A stretch of DNA of 64,000 bases from Nelumbo lutea (GCA_022828595.1 JAKGHH010000003.1:11222934-11286933); one strand, 5' to 3'. Positions 12,301 to 22,301 are shown, counted from the first letter of the stretch. Program-made: numbers and translations. The notes: a model not told the origin generated them from the letters alone.

Positions 12301-15300
12301 GTTCATTGCCCTCTTCCTGTCCATCATAGCCACTGGTGTGCTTGAGCTCCGATGGAGCGGTGTTAGCATTCAGGATTGGTGGTGCAATAAACAATTCTGG
12401 GTGATAGGAAGTGTCTCAGCTCATCTTTTTGCCGTCTTCCAAGGCCTTCTTAAAGTTCTTGCAGGAGTTGACACCAACTTCACTGTAACTTCAAAGGCTG
12501 CAGATGATACTGAGTTTGGGGAACTGTACCTCTTCAAATGGACTACACTTCTCATTCCTCCTACGACACTGATTATCTTATGGTTGGAGTTGTTGCTGGA
12601 ATATCGGATGCCATTAAGAATGGTTATGGCTCATGGGGCCCCCTATTTGGGATTGATGGCTCTCAAGAAGGACCTCAGAACAACATCTTATTTAACTTGT
12701 TTCCTGATGATATTGGTACTAAGCTTCCCCATCAGTCAGCTAAGCTCTTTGTTGGTGCTGCTGTTAAAGTCTTGGTAGAATGGTGTAATTTACCATCGGC
12801 CGAAGCCACATGGCTCCCATTGGCAGAGTTCCCAGGCCACATATCCAGCTTTTGAGCTTGAGGACAAGCTCGTAGTCTAGGAGGGGAGTAATGTTATGGA
12901 CGCTTTCCTCGGGAAGACGTACCATCGCCGCCGGCAGCAACAGGCCCCGGGCCCACCGCCAACAGCAGCAAGGATTCAATGATGCTCATCCTACCTAGTT
13001 CGGCAACAACAGTCTTATCTAGATTAGATTAGCTCATTTTGCTTGTTCTTATCTTATTTTATTGTTCTTATCTTATCTTGTTAGTAAGTTATCAGATTGG
13101 ATTAGTTTATCTTGTTATCAGATTAGGATTAGTTTATCTTATTATCAGATTAGGATTAGCTTATCTTATCCTTAGCAAGATAGAATTGGAAGTCTCCCTA
13201 TTCAGCAAGGAGACTCCCTAAGATTAGGACTCTTGTAATCTCCTATTTAAGGAGCTGCTATCAGTCAATAAAGATATCGAATATTCAGTTAAAGAAGTGA
13301 GTTAGGAGAGTTGGTATGGCTATGGAGGAAAACTAAAATGGTTAGAGAGTTGGCCTATACTAACACCATTGTTTACCCTTTAACTTCCATTCCTTTGCTT
13401 GCCTACTGCATCATTCCTACTGTTTGTCTTCTCACTGGAAAGTTCATCATTCCCACTCTGAATAATCTTGCTAGCATATGGTTCATTGCCCTCTTCTTGT
13501 CCATCATAGCCACTGGTGTGCTTGAGCTCCGATGGAGCGGTGTTAGCATTCAGGATTGGTGGTGCAATAAACAATTCTGGGTGATAGGAAGTGTCTCAGC
13601 TCATCTTTTTGCCGTCTTCCAAGGCCTTCTTAAAGTTCTTGTAGGAGTTGACACCAACTTCACTGTAACTTCAAAGGCTGCAGATGATACTGAGTTTGGG
13701 GAACTGTACCTCTTCAAATGGACTACACTTCTCATTCCTCCTACGACACTGATTATCTTATGGTTGGAGTTGTTGCTGGAATATCGGATGCCATTAAGAA
13801 TGGTTATGGCTCATGGGGCCCCCTATTTGGGATTGATGGCTCTCAAGAAGGACCTCAGAACAACATCTTATTTAACTTGTTTCCTGATGATATTGGTACT
13901 AAGCTTCCCCATCAGTTAGCTAAGCTCTTTGTTGGTGCTGCTGTTAAAGTCTTGGTAGAATGGTGTAATTTACCATCGGCCGAAGCCACATGGCTCCCAT
14001 TGGCAGAGTTCCCAGGCCACATATCCAGCTTTTGAGCTTGAGGACAAGCTCGTAGTCTAGGAGGGGAGTAATGTTATGGACGCTTTCCTCGGGAAGACGT
14101 ACCATCGCCGCCGGCAGCAACAGGCCCCGGGCCCACCGCCAACAGCAGCAAGGATTCAATGATGCTCATCCTACCTAGTTCGGCAACAACAGCCTTATCT
14201 AGATTAGATTAGCTCATTTTGCTTGTTCTTATCTTATTTTATTGTTCTTATCTTATCTTGTTAGTAAGTTATCAGATTGGATTAGTTTATCTTGTTATCA
14301 GATTAGGATTAGTTTATCTTATTATCAGATTAGGATTAGCTTATCTTATCCTTAGCAAGATAGAATTGGAAGTCTCCCTATTCAGCAAGGAGACTCCCTA
14401 AGATTAGGACTCTTGTAATCTCCTATTTAAGGAGCTGCTATCAGTCAATAAAGATATCGAATATTCAGTTAAAGAAGTGAGTTAGGAGAGTTGGTATGGC
14501 CATGGAGGAAAACTAAAATGGTTAGAGAGTTGGCCTATACTAACACCATTGTTTACCCTTTAACTTCCATTCCTTTGCTTGCCTACTGCATCATTCCTAC
14601 TGTCTGTCTTCTCACTGGAAAGTTCATCATTCCCACTCTGAATAATCTTGCTAGCATATGGTTCATTGCCCTCTTCCTGTCCATCATAGCCACTGGTGTG
14701 CTTGAGCTCCGATGGAGCGGTGTTAGCATTCAGGATTGGTGGTGCAATAAACAATTCTGGGTGATAGGAAGTGTCTCAGCTCATCTTTTTGCCGTCTTCC
14801 AAGGCCTTCTTAAAGTTCTTGCAGGAGTTGACACCAACTTCACTGTAACTTCAAAGGCTGCAGATGATACTGAGTTTGGGGAACTGTACCTCTTCAAATG
14901 GACTACACTTCTCATTCCTCCTACGACACTGATTATCTTATGGTTGGAGTTGTTGCTGGAATATCGGATGCCATTAAGAATGGTTATGGCTCATGGGGCC
15001 CCCTATTTGGGATTGATGGCTCTCAAGAAGGACCTCAGAACAACATCTTATTTAACTTGTTTCCTGATGATATTGGTACTAAGCTTCCCCATCAGTCAGC
15101 TAAGCTCTTTGTTGGTGCTGCTGTTAAAGTCTTGGTAGAATGGTGTAATTTACCATCGGCCGAAGCCACATGGCTCCCATTGGCAGAGTTCCCAAGCCAC
15201 ATATCCAGCTTTCGAGCTTGAGGACAAGCTCGTAGTCTAGGAGGGGAGTAATGTTATGGACGTTTTCCTCGGGAAGACGTACCATCGCCGCCGGCAGCAA

Positions 15301-17565
15301 CAGGCCCCGGGCCCACCGCCAACAGCAGCAAGGATTCAATGATGCTCATCCTACCTAGTTCGGCAACAACAGCCTTATCTAGATTAGATTAGCTCATTTT
15401 GCTTGTTCTTATCTTATTTTATTGTTCTTATCTTATCTTGTTAGTAAGTTATCAGATTGGATTAGTTTATCTTGTTATCAGATTAGGATTAGTTTATCTT
15501 ATTATCAGATTAGGATTAGCTTATCTTATCCTTAGCAAGATAGAATTGGAAGTCTCCCTATTCAGCAAGGAGACTCCCTAAGATTAGGACTCTTGTAATC
15601 TCCTATTTAAGGAGCTGCTATCAGTCAATAAAGATATCGAATATTCAGTTAAAGAAGTGAGTTAGGAGAGTTGGTGATCTCTTTAACAAATCACCAAAGG
15701 CACCAAGATAGGTTCAAGAAGGGACAAGGGAAAACAGGAGGTTTTCCCCGTGGACCGACCTGTGACAAGATCCTATTTCCGGGCCCATAACAAGGACCTC
15801 TTGGACCATAGGTGCAAACTCCTTGTCCTGTTCCTGATGAAATGCTGTAGCTCCTGCTTGAACATCAAATTTCAATTGACAGTTCTGGAACCACTAATCA
15901 GCTTTTCATGAGACCTGGGGCGCTTCCTATCTGTTTTTAGACTTTATTTACCAAGACATAGTTTAAAGGGAATTGTGCTGAGTCAGTGGATATCTTTTTG
16001 CTTTGTTTTCTGTGTATATTATGTCTGCCTATGTGCCAGGAGTGGGGCATAATCCCTAATGAATTCGGGTTGAGTTTTCAAAATGTAGTAGCTCATTATG
16101 CATTGCCATTTGTGTAATCTCAGTTTGTCTTGAAATTACTTTGGTCCTCATTTTGGGAATGTTGGCTATTGTTACCATTTTTTCCCTTGCTGACCATATA
16201 TATAGAACAATCTATATAGAATGATGCATTGGGAAATAAACATGTAAAACACCTCATACATTATTGCTAAAATTTTCTTAAGGATAATATTGAATAAAAT
16301 GTAGTGTACTTATTTATGTCATCTATAATAGACATACATATTTACCTGTAAGCAAGGAATTACCTACATGTTAACACCATACACTGGTCCTTCTGAAAAG
16401 CTGGAACTTGCCATGATTTTTATTGAAATTAATTACTTCTTTGTCTCTTGAAAGCATATGCTAAAATTAGATATTGAATATATGACAGTAATGTCTATTG
16501 ACTTTTAACCTGCACAATGAAAGTCAGGAATGTTATTGTAAATTTATCCATAGGCCTATAATTTGTTCATTCCATAATCTTTTTCACTGAATTTTGTATA
16601 TTTAAACTAAATAATATATTTCATGGTTCTATTTTAATTTTCCTTTGTGTTCAATTTTTATAAAATTTCAGATGTAGAGGTTCCAATTGCCTGTGTCATA
16701 TTGGTATGTTTATTTGCCCTCCAGCATTATGGCACCCACCGAGTAGGATTCATGTTCGCACCAGTTGTTATAACATGGCTTTTATGCATCAGTGTGATTG
16801 GTGTATATAATATTTTCCACTGGAACCCCCATGTGTATCAAGCACTCTCTCCTTACTACATGTACAAGTTTTTGAAGAAAACACAAAGAGGAGGTTGGAT
16901 GTCCTTAGGTGGGATCCTATTGTGCATTACAGGTAAATAAATATTGCTAATTACCATCAGTTGTCGTGCAGTTTACCCCAAAAGCTTTTCCCCCTTAATA
17001 CTTATTCCCCATTTGCAGGTTCAGAAGCTATGTTTGCTGATCTTGGACACTTCTCCCAGCTGTCAATCCAGGTATAAATAACAATTAAACCTCTGTAGAT
17101 TAATGGAAGTTGTTTTTATGAGTAATTTAGTGATTGCTTGTTATCCATCAAAATGACATTATAATTTCATTAAAAATTTTTGCTGTGATTGAATCAGTCT
17201 TCGCACTGCTGACTTTTGTATTATTTCTATTTAGTCATGACATTTGATGCTCCTCTCTTATTTAACCTTCTTGCTGTTACAATATCATCACGTGCCTGCA
17301 GATCTATTAATTTGCTGCTGTTCAGACTGGAAACCATCACCATTAGTAACATCCAAGTCACTGCTCCTTTGATGTAACTATAAACCAACTCAGCAGCCCC
17401 CTTCAATAGAAAAGAGCCACCTGCAGGATATAAAGTTTTTTGTGTCAGGGTTCACCTAATTGCTGAGTTTATAAAAGATATGAGAAAGAACAGGAAGAAG
17501 AAGATTACAATAGTCACCTAATTCTTTCCAAAAGAAGTGCATCAATCTAAAAAGAAACTGATTTA

Positions 17566-17627
<62 letters not shown>

Positions 17628-20600
17628 GTGCATGCCCTGGGATCAAATTTGAAATTTCTTTGCCTATTACCTACACAACCAATTGTGACAATTACATGGT
17701 CATCAGACTACAGAAGGGCTGAATGAAAATCCTTCTCTGCTCTCCTCTCTTTTCTGCAATTCCTTGGGTTTATCTCTGCAAATTCATTCATGCACCCCTA
17801 CCCTCAAAAATTACTTCATCACTTTATTTGCCCTTTATTAGTTGTTTCATGTAAGCTATTTTTCACATTTAAACTTAGCATATTAATGATTTGCAAGGAA
17901 TCAACTTCAAGTAGTTAATATTATAGAATCCTCAACTAGAGTCACAGTCAGAAATTTGGAAGACAAAGATGAGCTGCAGTTTGTAGAAAAAGATGGGGGG
18001 GGTGTGTTGAAAGAGAGTGGCGAGGCAGTGGCTGATCATCTCTTCGAGAAGAATGTGGTTTTAGATTAGAAAAAATTTATGTTAACACCAAGGCTTCAAA
18101 GGATGCTGAGGTCATACCTAATGCAGTTAGAAGATTCAGAAATCAGAAAAGTACCCGGGCTGTTCATGTTTCGAAAGTATTTGCCAGATTGAAAGGGGAA
18201 TTATTTAGGGTTGGACCCAATAGTAGGGTAATAAAGACAAAGAGGGTGAGTAAAAGGACCAAAGAGGTTCTTGAGGCAGTTGTTGAACCTAGTGAATAAC
18301 GCATCTGATTGGGCATTTATTTGAAAGGAGTGATGATCATCAAGGGGAGGACTATTGTCATTGTTCAAAGGGTTTTATGTTTTAAGGGTCAGTCAGTTAG
18401 ATTGTTTCAGGTAAATTGGGGGTCTAAGCTTCTTTGTTTGTTCCCTATTGGTTTTTGTATTTTCAGGATTGGATGTCTGGGCTCTGGGTTGGGGAGCTAA
18501 AATTGGAGAGCTAGAAGGGGAATTTGAGGGTTTTGGGGGTTTTGTGTTTTTTATTTTTCCTTGATATGTGGGTGAATCCTTATCACCCTTTTGTAATTCT
18601 TCTTCTTCTCTATCTTAATGAATTTTCATTTTTATTTGTTACCAAAAATTCCTCAACTTGCAGAGGGTAAATTTTCTCTGCAACACTTCTAGTGGAATTC
18701 TAAATGTTCAAAACTTTCTCTGATTTAGGTAACTAAAAGATGCACTCTCCCATTAGCTGTTCTGCTCAAGACGGATATAACTTGTTAATTATTTATTGCA
18801 TCAATTTCCATGGTGCAGTACAACTAATGATTTTGATCTTTGTGTCTTGTTTCTTTATGTTGACCATAAATGATTCCATAAAACTTCTTTATTTTACTCA
18901 GAATTTGAGATGTTTAGGTTCTGCATAATGGACTTGCTTTTTCCACAGATTGCTTTCACCTTAGTGGTTTATCCATCTTTGATACTTGCGTATATGGGAC
19001 AAGCAGCTTATCTGTCCAAGCATCACATGATTGAAAGTGACTACAGGATTGGATTCTATGTATCAGTACCAGGTAATAACCGTGCCTTTTCTTTTAGGCA
19101 TTAAGAGTTTAAATGAACCTCCTGAGTTTCATCTGATTGAAATTTTTAATGGTCAGAGGAAATAAGATGGCCAGTTCTGGCAATAGCTATACTTGCAGCG
19201 GTAGTGGGAAGTCAAGCCATCATCACAGGGACTTTCTCCATAATCAAACAGTGCTCTGCCTTGGGTTGCTTTCCAAGAGTCAAAATAGTTCACACTTCAT
19301 CTAAAATACATGGTCAGATATACATCCCCGAAATCAACTGGATTTTATTGCTGCTATGTTTGGCAGTTACCATTGGATTCAGAGATACGAAGCGGATGGG
19401 TAATGCATCAGGTATGTCAATGATTTGGAAAATAAAATAGTATTTTAATCTTTATGTGCACAGAGCACAGCCATGATCTTTGATACCATTTGGGGGAAGC
19501 ATGACCACACATATTGATGGCAGTGTAGAAAATAGAAGAAGAAAATGAAATAGAAAAGAACCACAACACAAGGACTCACATTGTTCAAATGAATACATCA
19601 CCAATCGATCTAAAGTAATTACTTCCTTTAATGGAGTCCATTTGAGAACTAAAAATTTAAACTTGGTGCATGACATTAAATGGAAGTGGTTTAAGGTAGT
19701 CTGCATATCAAACCAAGTTTCCCTGAATTACCTTATTCTCGTGCTTATTGCTGTTCTACTTATTTTTATTCCCTCTGTAACAGGTTTGGCGGTTATAACT
19801 GTCATGCTGGTCACCACCTGCTTGATGTCCCTAGTGATAGTCCTCTGCTGGCATCAAAGTGTCTTCCTAGCTGTTTGCTTCATATTCTTCTTCGGCACCA
19901 TCGAGGCACTCTACTTCTCAGCCTCCCTTATCAAGTTCCTTGAAGGTGCATGGGTCCCGATTGCCCTTGCCTTCATCTTTCTGATTGTCATGTACGTGTG
20001 GCACTACGGCACACTCAAGAAGTACGAATATGATGTCCAGAACAAGGTTTCTATAAATTGGCTCCTCAGCCTGGGTCCCAGCCTGGGCATTGTTCGTGTA
20101 CGAGGCATTGGGCTCATTGACACTGGTCTTGTCTCTGGGATCCCTGCAATCTTTTCTCACTTTGTCACCAACCTCCCAGCCTTCCACCAGGTTTTGGTTT
20201 TCCTCTGCATCAAATCGGTCCCTGTCCCATATGTTCGGCCCGAGGAACGATTCCTTGTGGGGCGTATTGGCCCAAAGCAGTACAGGCTGTATAGGTGCAT
20301 TGTACGTTATGGATATCGTGATGTCCACAAGGATGACTTGGACTTCGAGAAGGATCTTGTTTGTAGTATAGCAGAGTTTGTCAGGTCAGAGAAAACAGAA
20401 CCCAATGTAGGATCAGTGGACTTGGACAAGGATGACGAGAAAATGACAGTTGTTGGGACGTCTTGGACTCATTTAGAAGGGATACGGGTGTATGAAGATG
20501 ATGAGAATCCTGCTAAAATGGCAGGCCCGTCAGAGCTGAGGGAGATACAGTCACCAGTGAAGCCCAAGAAAAGAGTGAGGTTCGTGGTGCCCGAGAGCCC

Positions 20601-20838
20601 ACGGATGGATCCGAGTACACGAGATGAGCTGCGGGAACTCATGGAGGCAAGAGAAGCAGGGATGGCATTCATTCTCGGACATTCCTACATGAGGGCGAAA
20701 CGGGGGTCAAGCCTAATAAAGAAACTGGTAATAAATGCTGGCTACGATTTCCTTAGGAGAAACTGCAGAGGACCTACATACGCACTTAACATCCCCCATG
20801 CCTCTACTCTGGAGGTGGGGATGATGTATTATGTTTAG
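6344..20838 (+). CDS. KT/HAK/KUP potassium transporter, KUP6/KUP8-like
   Basis: A K+/H+-coupled potassium transporter, an integral membrane protein of the KT/HAK/KUP family. Eight coding exons join in consistent phase: 6344-6382, 6485-6971, 7064-7117, 16672-16932, 17019-17071, 18949-19072, 19157-19411 and 19784-20838. Together they give 2328 nt, or 775 residues (Arabidopsis KUP6 is about 780). Visible motifs are [13 protein letters not shown] at residues 29-41, GEGGT at 90-94 and [10 protein letters not shown] at 166-175, then [39 protein letters not shown] and the C-terminal [11 protein letters not shown]. About a dozen hydrophobic segments precede a hydrophilic C-terminal tail. By memory, sequence throughout is closer to KUP6/KUP8 than to KUP2. 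All introns are GT-AG. Intron 3 is about 9.55 kb and carries an LTR element; intron 5 carries a TG repeat and a LINE-like remnant. No stop or frameshift interrupts the exons, so the gene looks functional. Confidence 0.95.
8166..8538. repeat. 187-bp direct tandem duplication in KUP intron 3
   Basis: The unit beginning GTTCAACTT at 8166 repeats from 8353 with about 90% identity by eye. Landmarks recur in order: a TTTATTATTTATTATT run, GTTGATTGCCAATA, and CATCTTTCTTGATTGTC. It is intronic and non-coding. Confidence 0.85.
10249..10421 (+). repeat. Truncated 5' LTR of the gene-capturing element
   Basis: It matches the first ~173 bases of the 3' LTR at 15252 and then jumps straight into leader/gag sequence after CTTATCTTATC. 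The remaining ~370 bases of LTR (promoter-proximal TATTTAAGG, AATAAA signal, U5) and the primer binding site are missing. The element could not complete normal reverse transcription from this copy. Confidence 0.85.
10432..10788 (+). pseudogene. Ty3/gypsy gag N-terminal fragment
   Basis: From ATG 10432 the frame reads [18 protein letters not shown], a coiled-coil-like gag start. After a TAG stop at 10642-10644 the same frame continues with [20 protein letters not shown] and QFFRNQR. This resembles the gag core of plant Ty3/gypsy elements (FxGxxPxxWLxxxExYF type). The frame runs without a shift into the THOC5 fragment at about 10789, so without the single stop the two would be one fusion. The rest of gag, including any zinc knuckle, is missing. 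Confidence 0.75.
10789..11293 (+). pseudogene. Captured THO complex subunit 5 (THOC5) fragment, intronless
   Basis: The translation gives [29 protein letters not shown], then after a small frameshift near 10886-10890 [47 protein letters not shown] and [14 protein letters not shown]. This is the N-terminal half of plant THOC5, a subunit of the THO/TREX mRNA-export complex. About 170 residues are present with no intron, so the piece most likely came from a spliced transcript. The start (NRSILLEED) abuts gag at about 10789. The end fuses to CesA within the shared bases ACAGCA near 11290. It is not a functional THOC5 gene. Confidence 0.88.
10889..12778 (+). CDS. Chimeric THOC5-CesA open frame (629 codons) inside the retroelement
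   Basis: A continuous 629-codon frame starts at an internal ATG 10889. It covers about 135 residues of THOC5, then about 440 residues of cellulose synthase from KAVREAM to the [13 protein letters not shown] block. After that the frame leaves the CesA frame by a one-base shift near 12580 and ends in non-homologous residues. The open frame shows that the capture is recent or has been kept open. There is no evidence of translation or function: the cellulose synthase part lacks the N-terminal RING domain, the first two membrane helices and the first two catalytic aspartates. I regard it as a retroelement by-product. Confidence 0.5.
   Translation: MRIHFGKAIKVHKDFKSKYPDIELVPEEEFFSSAPQDIKGSVLSKDSAHDLMLRWLNFELFRRKELCKLHEKLEQHKKSLMETIAHRKKFLSSLPKSLKKASLLVQHQLGVLHTKKLRQHNLAELLPPPLYVIYSKAVREAMCFLMDPQLGKKLSYVQFPQRFDGIDRHDRYANRNIVFLDINKKGLDGIQGPVYVGIGCVLNRQALYGYDPPVSEKRPKMTCDCWPSWCCCCYGGSRKKLKSKKGERSLFGGFDSKKTKVMAKDYSKKGFAPILDLEEIEEGLEGYDELEKSSLMSQKNFEKRFGQSLVFIASTLMEEGGLPEGTNNTTLIKEAIHVISCGYEEKTEWGKELGWIYGLVTEDILTGFKMHCRGWKLVYCVPKLAAFKSFNRLHQVLRWALGSVEIFLSRHCPLWYGYGGKLKWLEKLAYTNTIVYPLTSIPLLAYCIIPTVCLLTGKFIIPTLNNLASIWFIALFLSIIATGVLELRWSGVSIQDWWCNKQFWVIGSVSAHLFAVFQGLLKVLAGVDTNFTVTSKAADDTEFGELYLFKWTTLLIPPTTLIILWLELLLEYRMPLRMVMAHGAPYLGLMALKKDLRTTSYLTCFLMILVLSFPISQLSSLLVLLLKSW
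11291..12651 (+). pseudogene. Captured cellulose synthase (CesA, CESA4-like) fragment, intronless
   Basis: Reads [106 protein letters not shown], the QxxRW motif as HQVLRW, and the C-terminal membrane helices up to GSWGPLFG. This covers roughly the second half of a cellulose synthase catalytic subunit. The variable region (short CCCC tract followed by [11 protein letters not shown] sequence) resembles secondary-wall CESA4 from memory. CesA genes normally have many introns and this copy has none, pointing to a cDNA source. Defects: the conserved GSAPINLSDR stretch is shortened and altered near 12050, and a one-base frameshift lies near 12580. The catalytic N-terminal half is missing. Confidence 0.92.
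12652..12888 (+). pseudogene. Unassigned stretch, integrase C-terminal tail and polypurine tract
   Basis: After GSWGPLFG the cellulose synthase match stops. About 110 bases (12652-12762) follow that I cannot assign; one frame reads [18 protein letters not shown]. From 12763 the sequence gives [20 protein letters not shown] and, after a frame change, FELEDKLVV then stop (TAG 12878-12880). This resembles the C-terminal tail of Ty3/gypsy integrases (WxxLPxxEATW...LEDKV). GGAGGGGAG at 12880-12888 is the polypurine tract three bases before the LTR start. Confidence 0.7.
12892..13315 (+). repeat. Internal partial LTR copy 1
   Basis: The first 424 bases of the 541-bp LTR, starting TGTTATGGACG. It includes three short GATTAGGATTAG subrepeats, a TATTTAAGG TATA-like box and an AATAAA signal. 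It is cut at GAGAGTTGGT and joined directly to a second copy of the CesA tail. Confidence 0.9.
13312..13831 (+). pseudogene. CesA C-terminal fragment, array copy 2
   Basis: An almost identical copy of 12131-12651, encoding the C-terminal membrane helices from [20 protein letters not shown] onward, with the same frameshift before GSWGPLFG. It starts at the LTR junction, so it lacks the TED and QxxRW motifs. A one-base deletion near 13346 separates it from copy 1. Confidence 0.88.
14072..14495 (+). repeat. Internal partial LTR copy 2
   Basis: A second 424-base partial LTR, nearly identical to that at 12892 and again broken at GAGAGTTGGT. The integrase tail and polypurine tract precede it in the same arrangement. 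Confidence 0.9.
14492..15011 (+). pseudogene. CesA C-terminal fragment, array copy 3
   Basis: The third near-identical copy of the CesA membrane-helix segment, with the same one-base deletion as copy 2 and the same terminal frameshift. It runs through the unassigned stretch and integrase tail into the full 3' LTR at 15252. Confidence 0.88.
15252..15792 (+). repeat. Full-length 3' LTR (541 bp)
   Basis: Starts TGTTATGGACG directly after the polypurine tract and ends GGGCCCATAACA. It contains GATTAGGATTAG subrepeats, TATTTAAGG near 15604 and AATAAA at 15627-15632. It is the only complete LTR here and defines the sequence missing from the 5' and internal copies. The AGGAC target duplication follows at 15793-15797. 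Confidence 0.92.
17567..17630. repeat. (TG)n microsatellite in KUP intron 5
   Basis: About 32 TG units with one TGCG interruption near 17623. Confidence 0.95.
17940..18655 (+). pseudogene. Probable LINE-derived remnant in KUP intron 5
   Basis: From about 18085 an open stretch reads [39 protein letters not shown] and ends [15 protein letters not shown] at a stop near 18299. Downstream lies T-rich sequence ending in TTGTAATTCTTCTTCTTC and AATGAATTTTCATTTTTA, the style of plant LINE 3' ends. The peptide could be the end of a LINE ORF1, but I recognise no defining motif. The assignment is weak. Confidence 0.35.
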
Positions 20839-21877
20839 TTTTGATTATCCATGTAGTCTCTTTGTATTTTTTTTTTCTTTTCTTCCCCTTTTTGTAACTT
20901 GTAATTTGTAAATGATAGATAAAAGCTGTTCACAGTTCAGACAAGGTCATCTTTTCTTTTCTCCCTACCATTTGATAGGCTTTTCACATATATCATAGAA
21001 TGTTGTGATGCTAACAAACCCAGGAACAAAATATATCATTGACAAGTAGATAAATAAGAAATGAATCTAAAATAGAGCAACACAAAATGTACATAGATTT
21101 ACATGGTTTGGCATATTAGGCTACGTCCACAAGCAACCGAAGGAGAAGAAATTCACTATAAGAAAATGAAGATTACAATTACAGTATTTCACAGCCTTCT
21201 CGCCAAACCCTCAATTCCCAATACAGCCCAAGTTTCCTCCTCTTGTATCTCATACACTCTTATTTTCTTTTCTTGGTAATCAAGATATAAGATGGCTTTT
21301 TGTGCAAGGTACAAGGCTATTTATATGAAAAAACCCCTAATTCCGGTCAACCTCACAGAACTGCCAAGAAAGGATCTCAAGTTTAACCAGATCCCATGTC
21401 AGTCCGGAGTCCAGAGAGATTGGGACCTATAAGTTCAAAAATAAAAAAAAGGAAAAACCTGAAAATCCCTTAACGCTGAGAATCCATATCCGTTTCCACC
21501 ACATATTACTGAAAATTTTCTTTGGATTTTTCTCAACTTTATCAGATGGGATCGTGAAACTGATTTACAAGTGGATTTCAAGGCACCAATACAAACGCAG
21601 AATAGATGGGGAAAAACTTCAAACTGGACTGGTAATGACTAATGACAACTAACGAGGTTTGGTAGAGGCGGGTTCAGCCCGGATAATTGAACTTGGTAAG
21701 TCAAATTCTAAATTCTAATTGTGTGGAATCTGAATACCAAGGCCTCAGCTGGGCACCCAAAAGGACATATCTAGCAGCTGGCTACCCACCGGAAGGAAGA
21801 GTTGTAATACAGTGGGCCGTTCCTGCTACATGATTCAACTTTCAGCTCTCTGGGTCAAGTCGGAATGGAGTTACAAC
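20839..21877. other. KUP 3' flank and intergenic DNA
   Basis: The first ~100 bases are T-rich and probably the 3' UTR; no perfect AATAAA is close to the stop, though GATAAAA occurs near 20917. The remainder shows no gene. A stretch around 21040-21180 (ACATGGTTTGGCATATTAGG type) resembles dispersed plant repeats, but I could not define its ends. Confidence 0.45.
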
Positions 21878-22301
21878 TAGACCTGTTCATGGGCCAGGCC
21901 GGGCCGGACTTTCACTGTGTTAACAGATTTTTCTAAGGCCCGAGCCCGTCTCAATCATCGGGCCTATAACTTGGGCCCGAGCCCAGCCCTCATAAAAAGC
22001 CTGAAGCTCGGGCTTGGGCCCGAGCCCAAAATTTAGCCCATGTTGTTACTACTGCTGAAGCGGCTGAATAGAGAGAGAGTGAGAGAAATTATAAAGAAAA
22101 AAATACATATTATGTATTTTATAAAATATATAATGCTAAGTCGGGTCGGACCAAGCATTTTTGACAAATCCCGAGCCCAACTCGTAACACAATCGGGCTT
22201 ACTGTGTTAGGCTCGAGGTCAGGGCCTAATTACATGACCAAGCCCGACCAGGGTGTGGGCCGAGCCGGGTCATCGGGCTACCCGACCCATGAACAGGTCT
22301 A
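21878..22301. mobile_element. hAT-type MITE with perfect 8-bp target duplication
   Basis: A 424-bp non-coding element with perfect 16-bp terminal inverted repeats, TAGACCTGTTCATGGG at the left and its complement at the right. It is flanked by GTTACAAC on both sides (21870-21877 and 22302-22309). An 8-bp duplication with TAG termini is the hAT signature. The ends are rich in GGGCC/GGCCC motifs and the centre is AT-rich, so single strands could fold. Confidence 0.92.

Larger units (their letters stand above)
12131..15675 (+). repeat. Tandem array, three ~1180-bp units of CesA tail + integrase tail + LTR
   Basis: Unit starts (TGGTATGGC) are at 12131, 13312 and 14492, and the corresponding LTR breakpoint TGGT recurs at 15672. 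Spacing is 1181, 1180 and 1180 bases; the one-base difference comes from GAGAAGTTGG becoming GAGAGTTGG in the later units. By eye the units differ at only a handful of positions, so the amplification is recent. Units 1 and 2 end in a partial LTR, unit 3 in the full LTR. Both junctions fall at the 4-base match TGGT, which is shared by the LTR and cellulose synthase sequences. Confidence 0.93.
10249..15792 (+). mobile_element. Gene-capturing Ty3/gypsy-type LTR retrotransposon in KUP intron 3
   Basis: A 5.54-kb element in the same orientation as KUP. Its ends are TGTTATG and CATAACA, perfect 7-bp inverted termini of the TG...CA type. AGGAC flanks it exactly on both sides (10244-10248 and 15793-15797) as a 5-bp target duplication. 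In order it holds a truncated 5' LTR, a gag start, a captured THOC5 fragment, a captured CesA fragment, an unassigned stretch, an integrase C-terminal tail, a polypurine tract, then two extra partial LTR + CesA-tail copies and a full 541-bp 3' LTR. Protease, reverse transcriptase and RNase H are absent, so it would need another element's enzymes to move. The boundaries are direct sequence evidence; the capture mechanism is inferred. Confidence 0.92.

Noticed and set aside
11291..12651. A functional cellulose synthase gene
   Set aside because: It lacks the N-terminal RING domain, first membrane helices and first catalytic aspartates, has no introns, carries a frameshift and lies inside LTR-bounded DNA; it is a captured fragment.
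12764..12979. Minus-strand 71-codon open frames repeated at 12764, 13944 and 15124
   Set aside because: They lie opposite the LTR/integrase-tail sequence, repeat only because the array repeats, and match no family.
13039..13221. Telomere-like GATTAGG repeats
   Set aside because: The GATTAGGATTAG units are spaced about 27 bases apart within the LTR and are not TTTAGGG arrays.
19918..20328. A 136-codon minus-strand frame opposite KUP exon 8
   Set aside because: It is a shadow of the conserved KUP coding exon and has no family resemblance.
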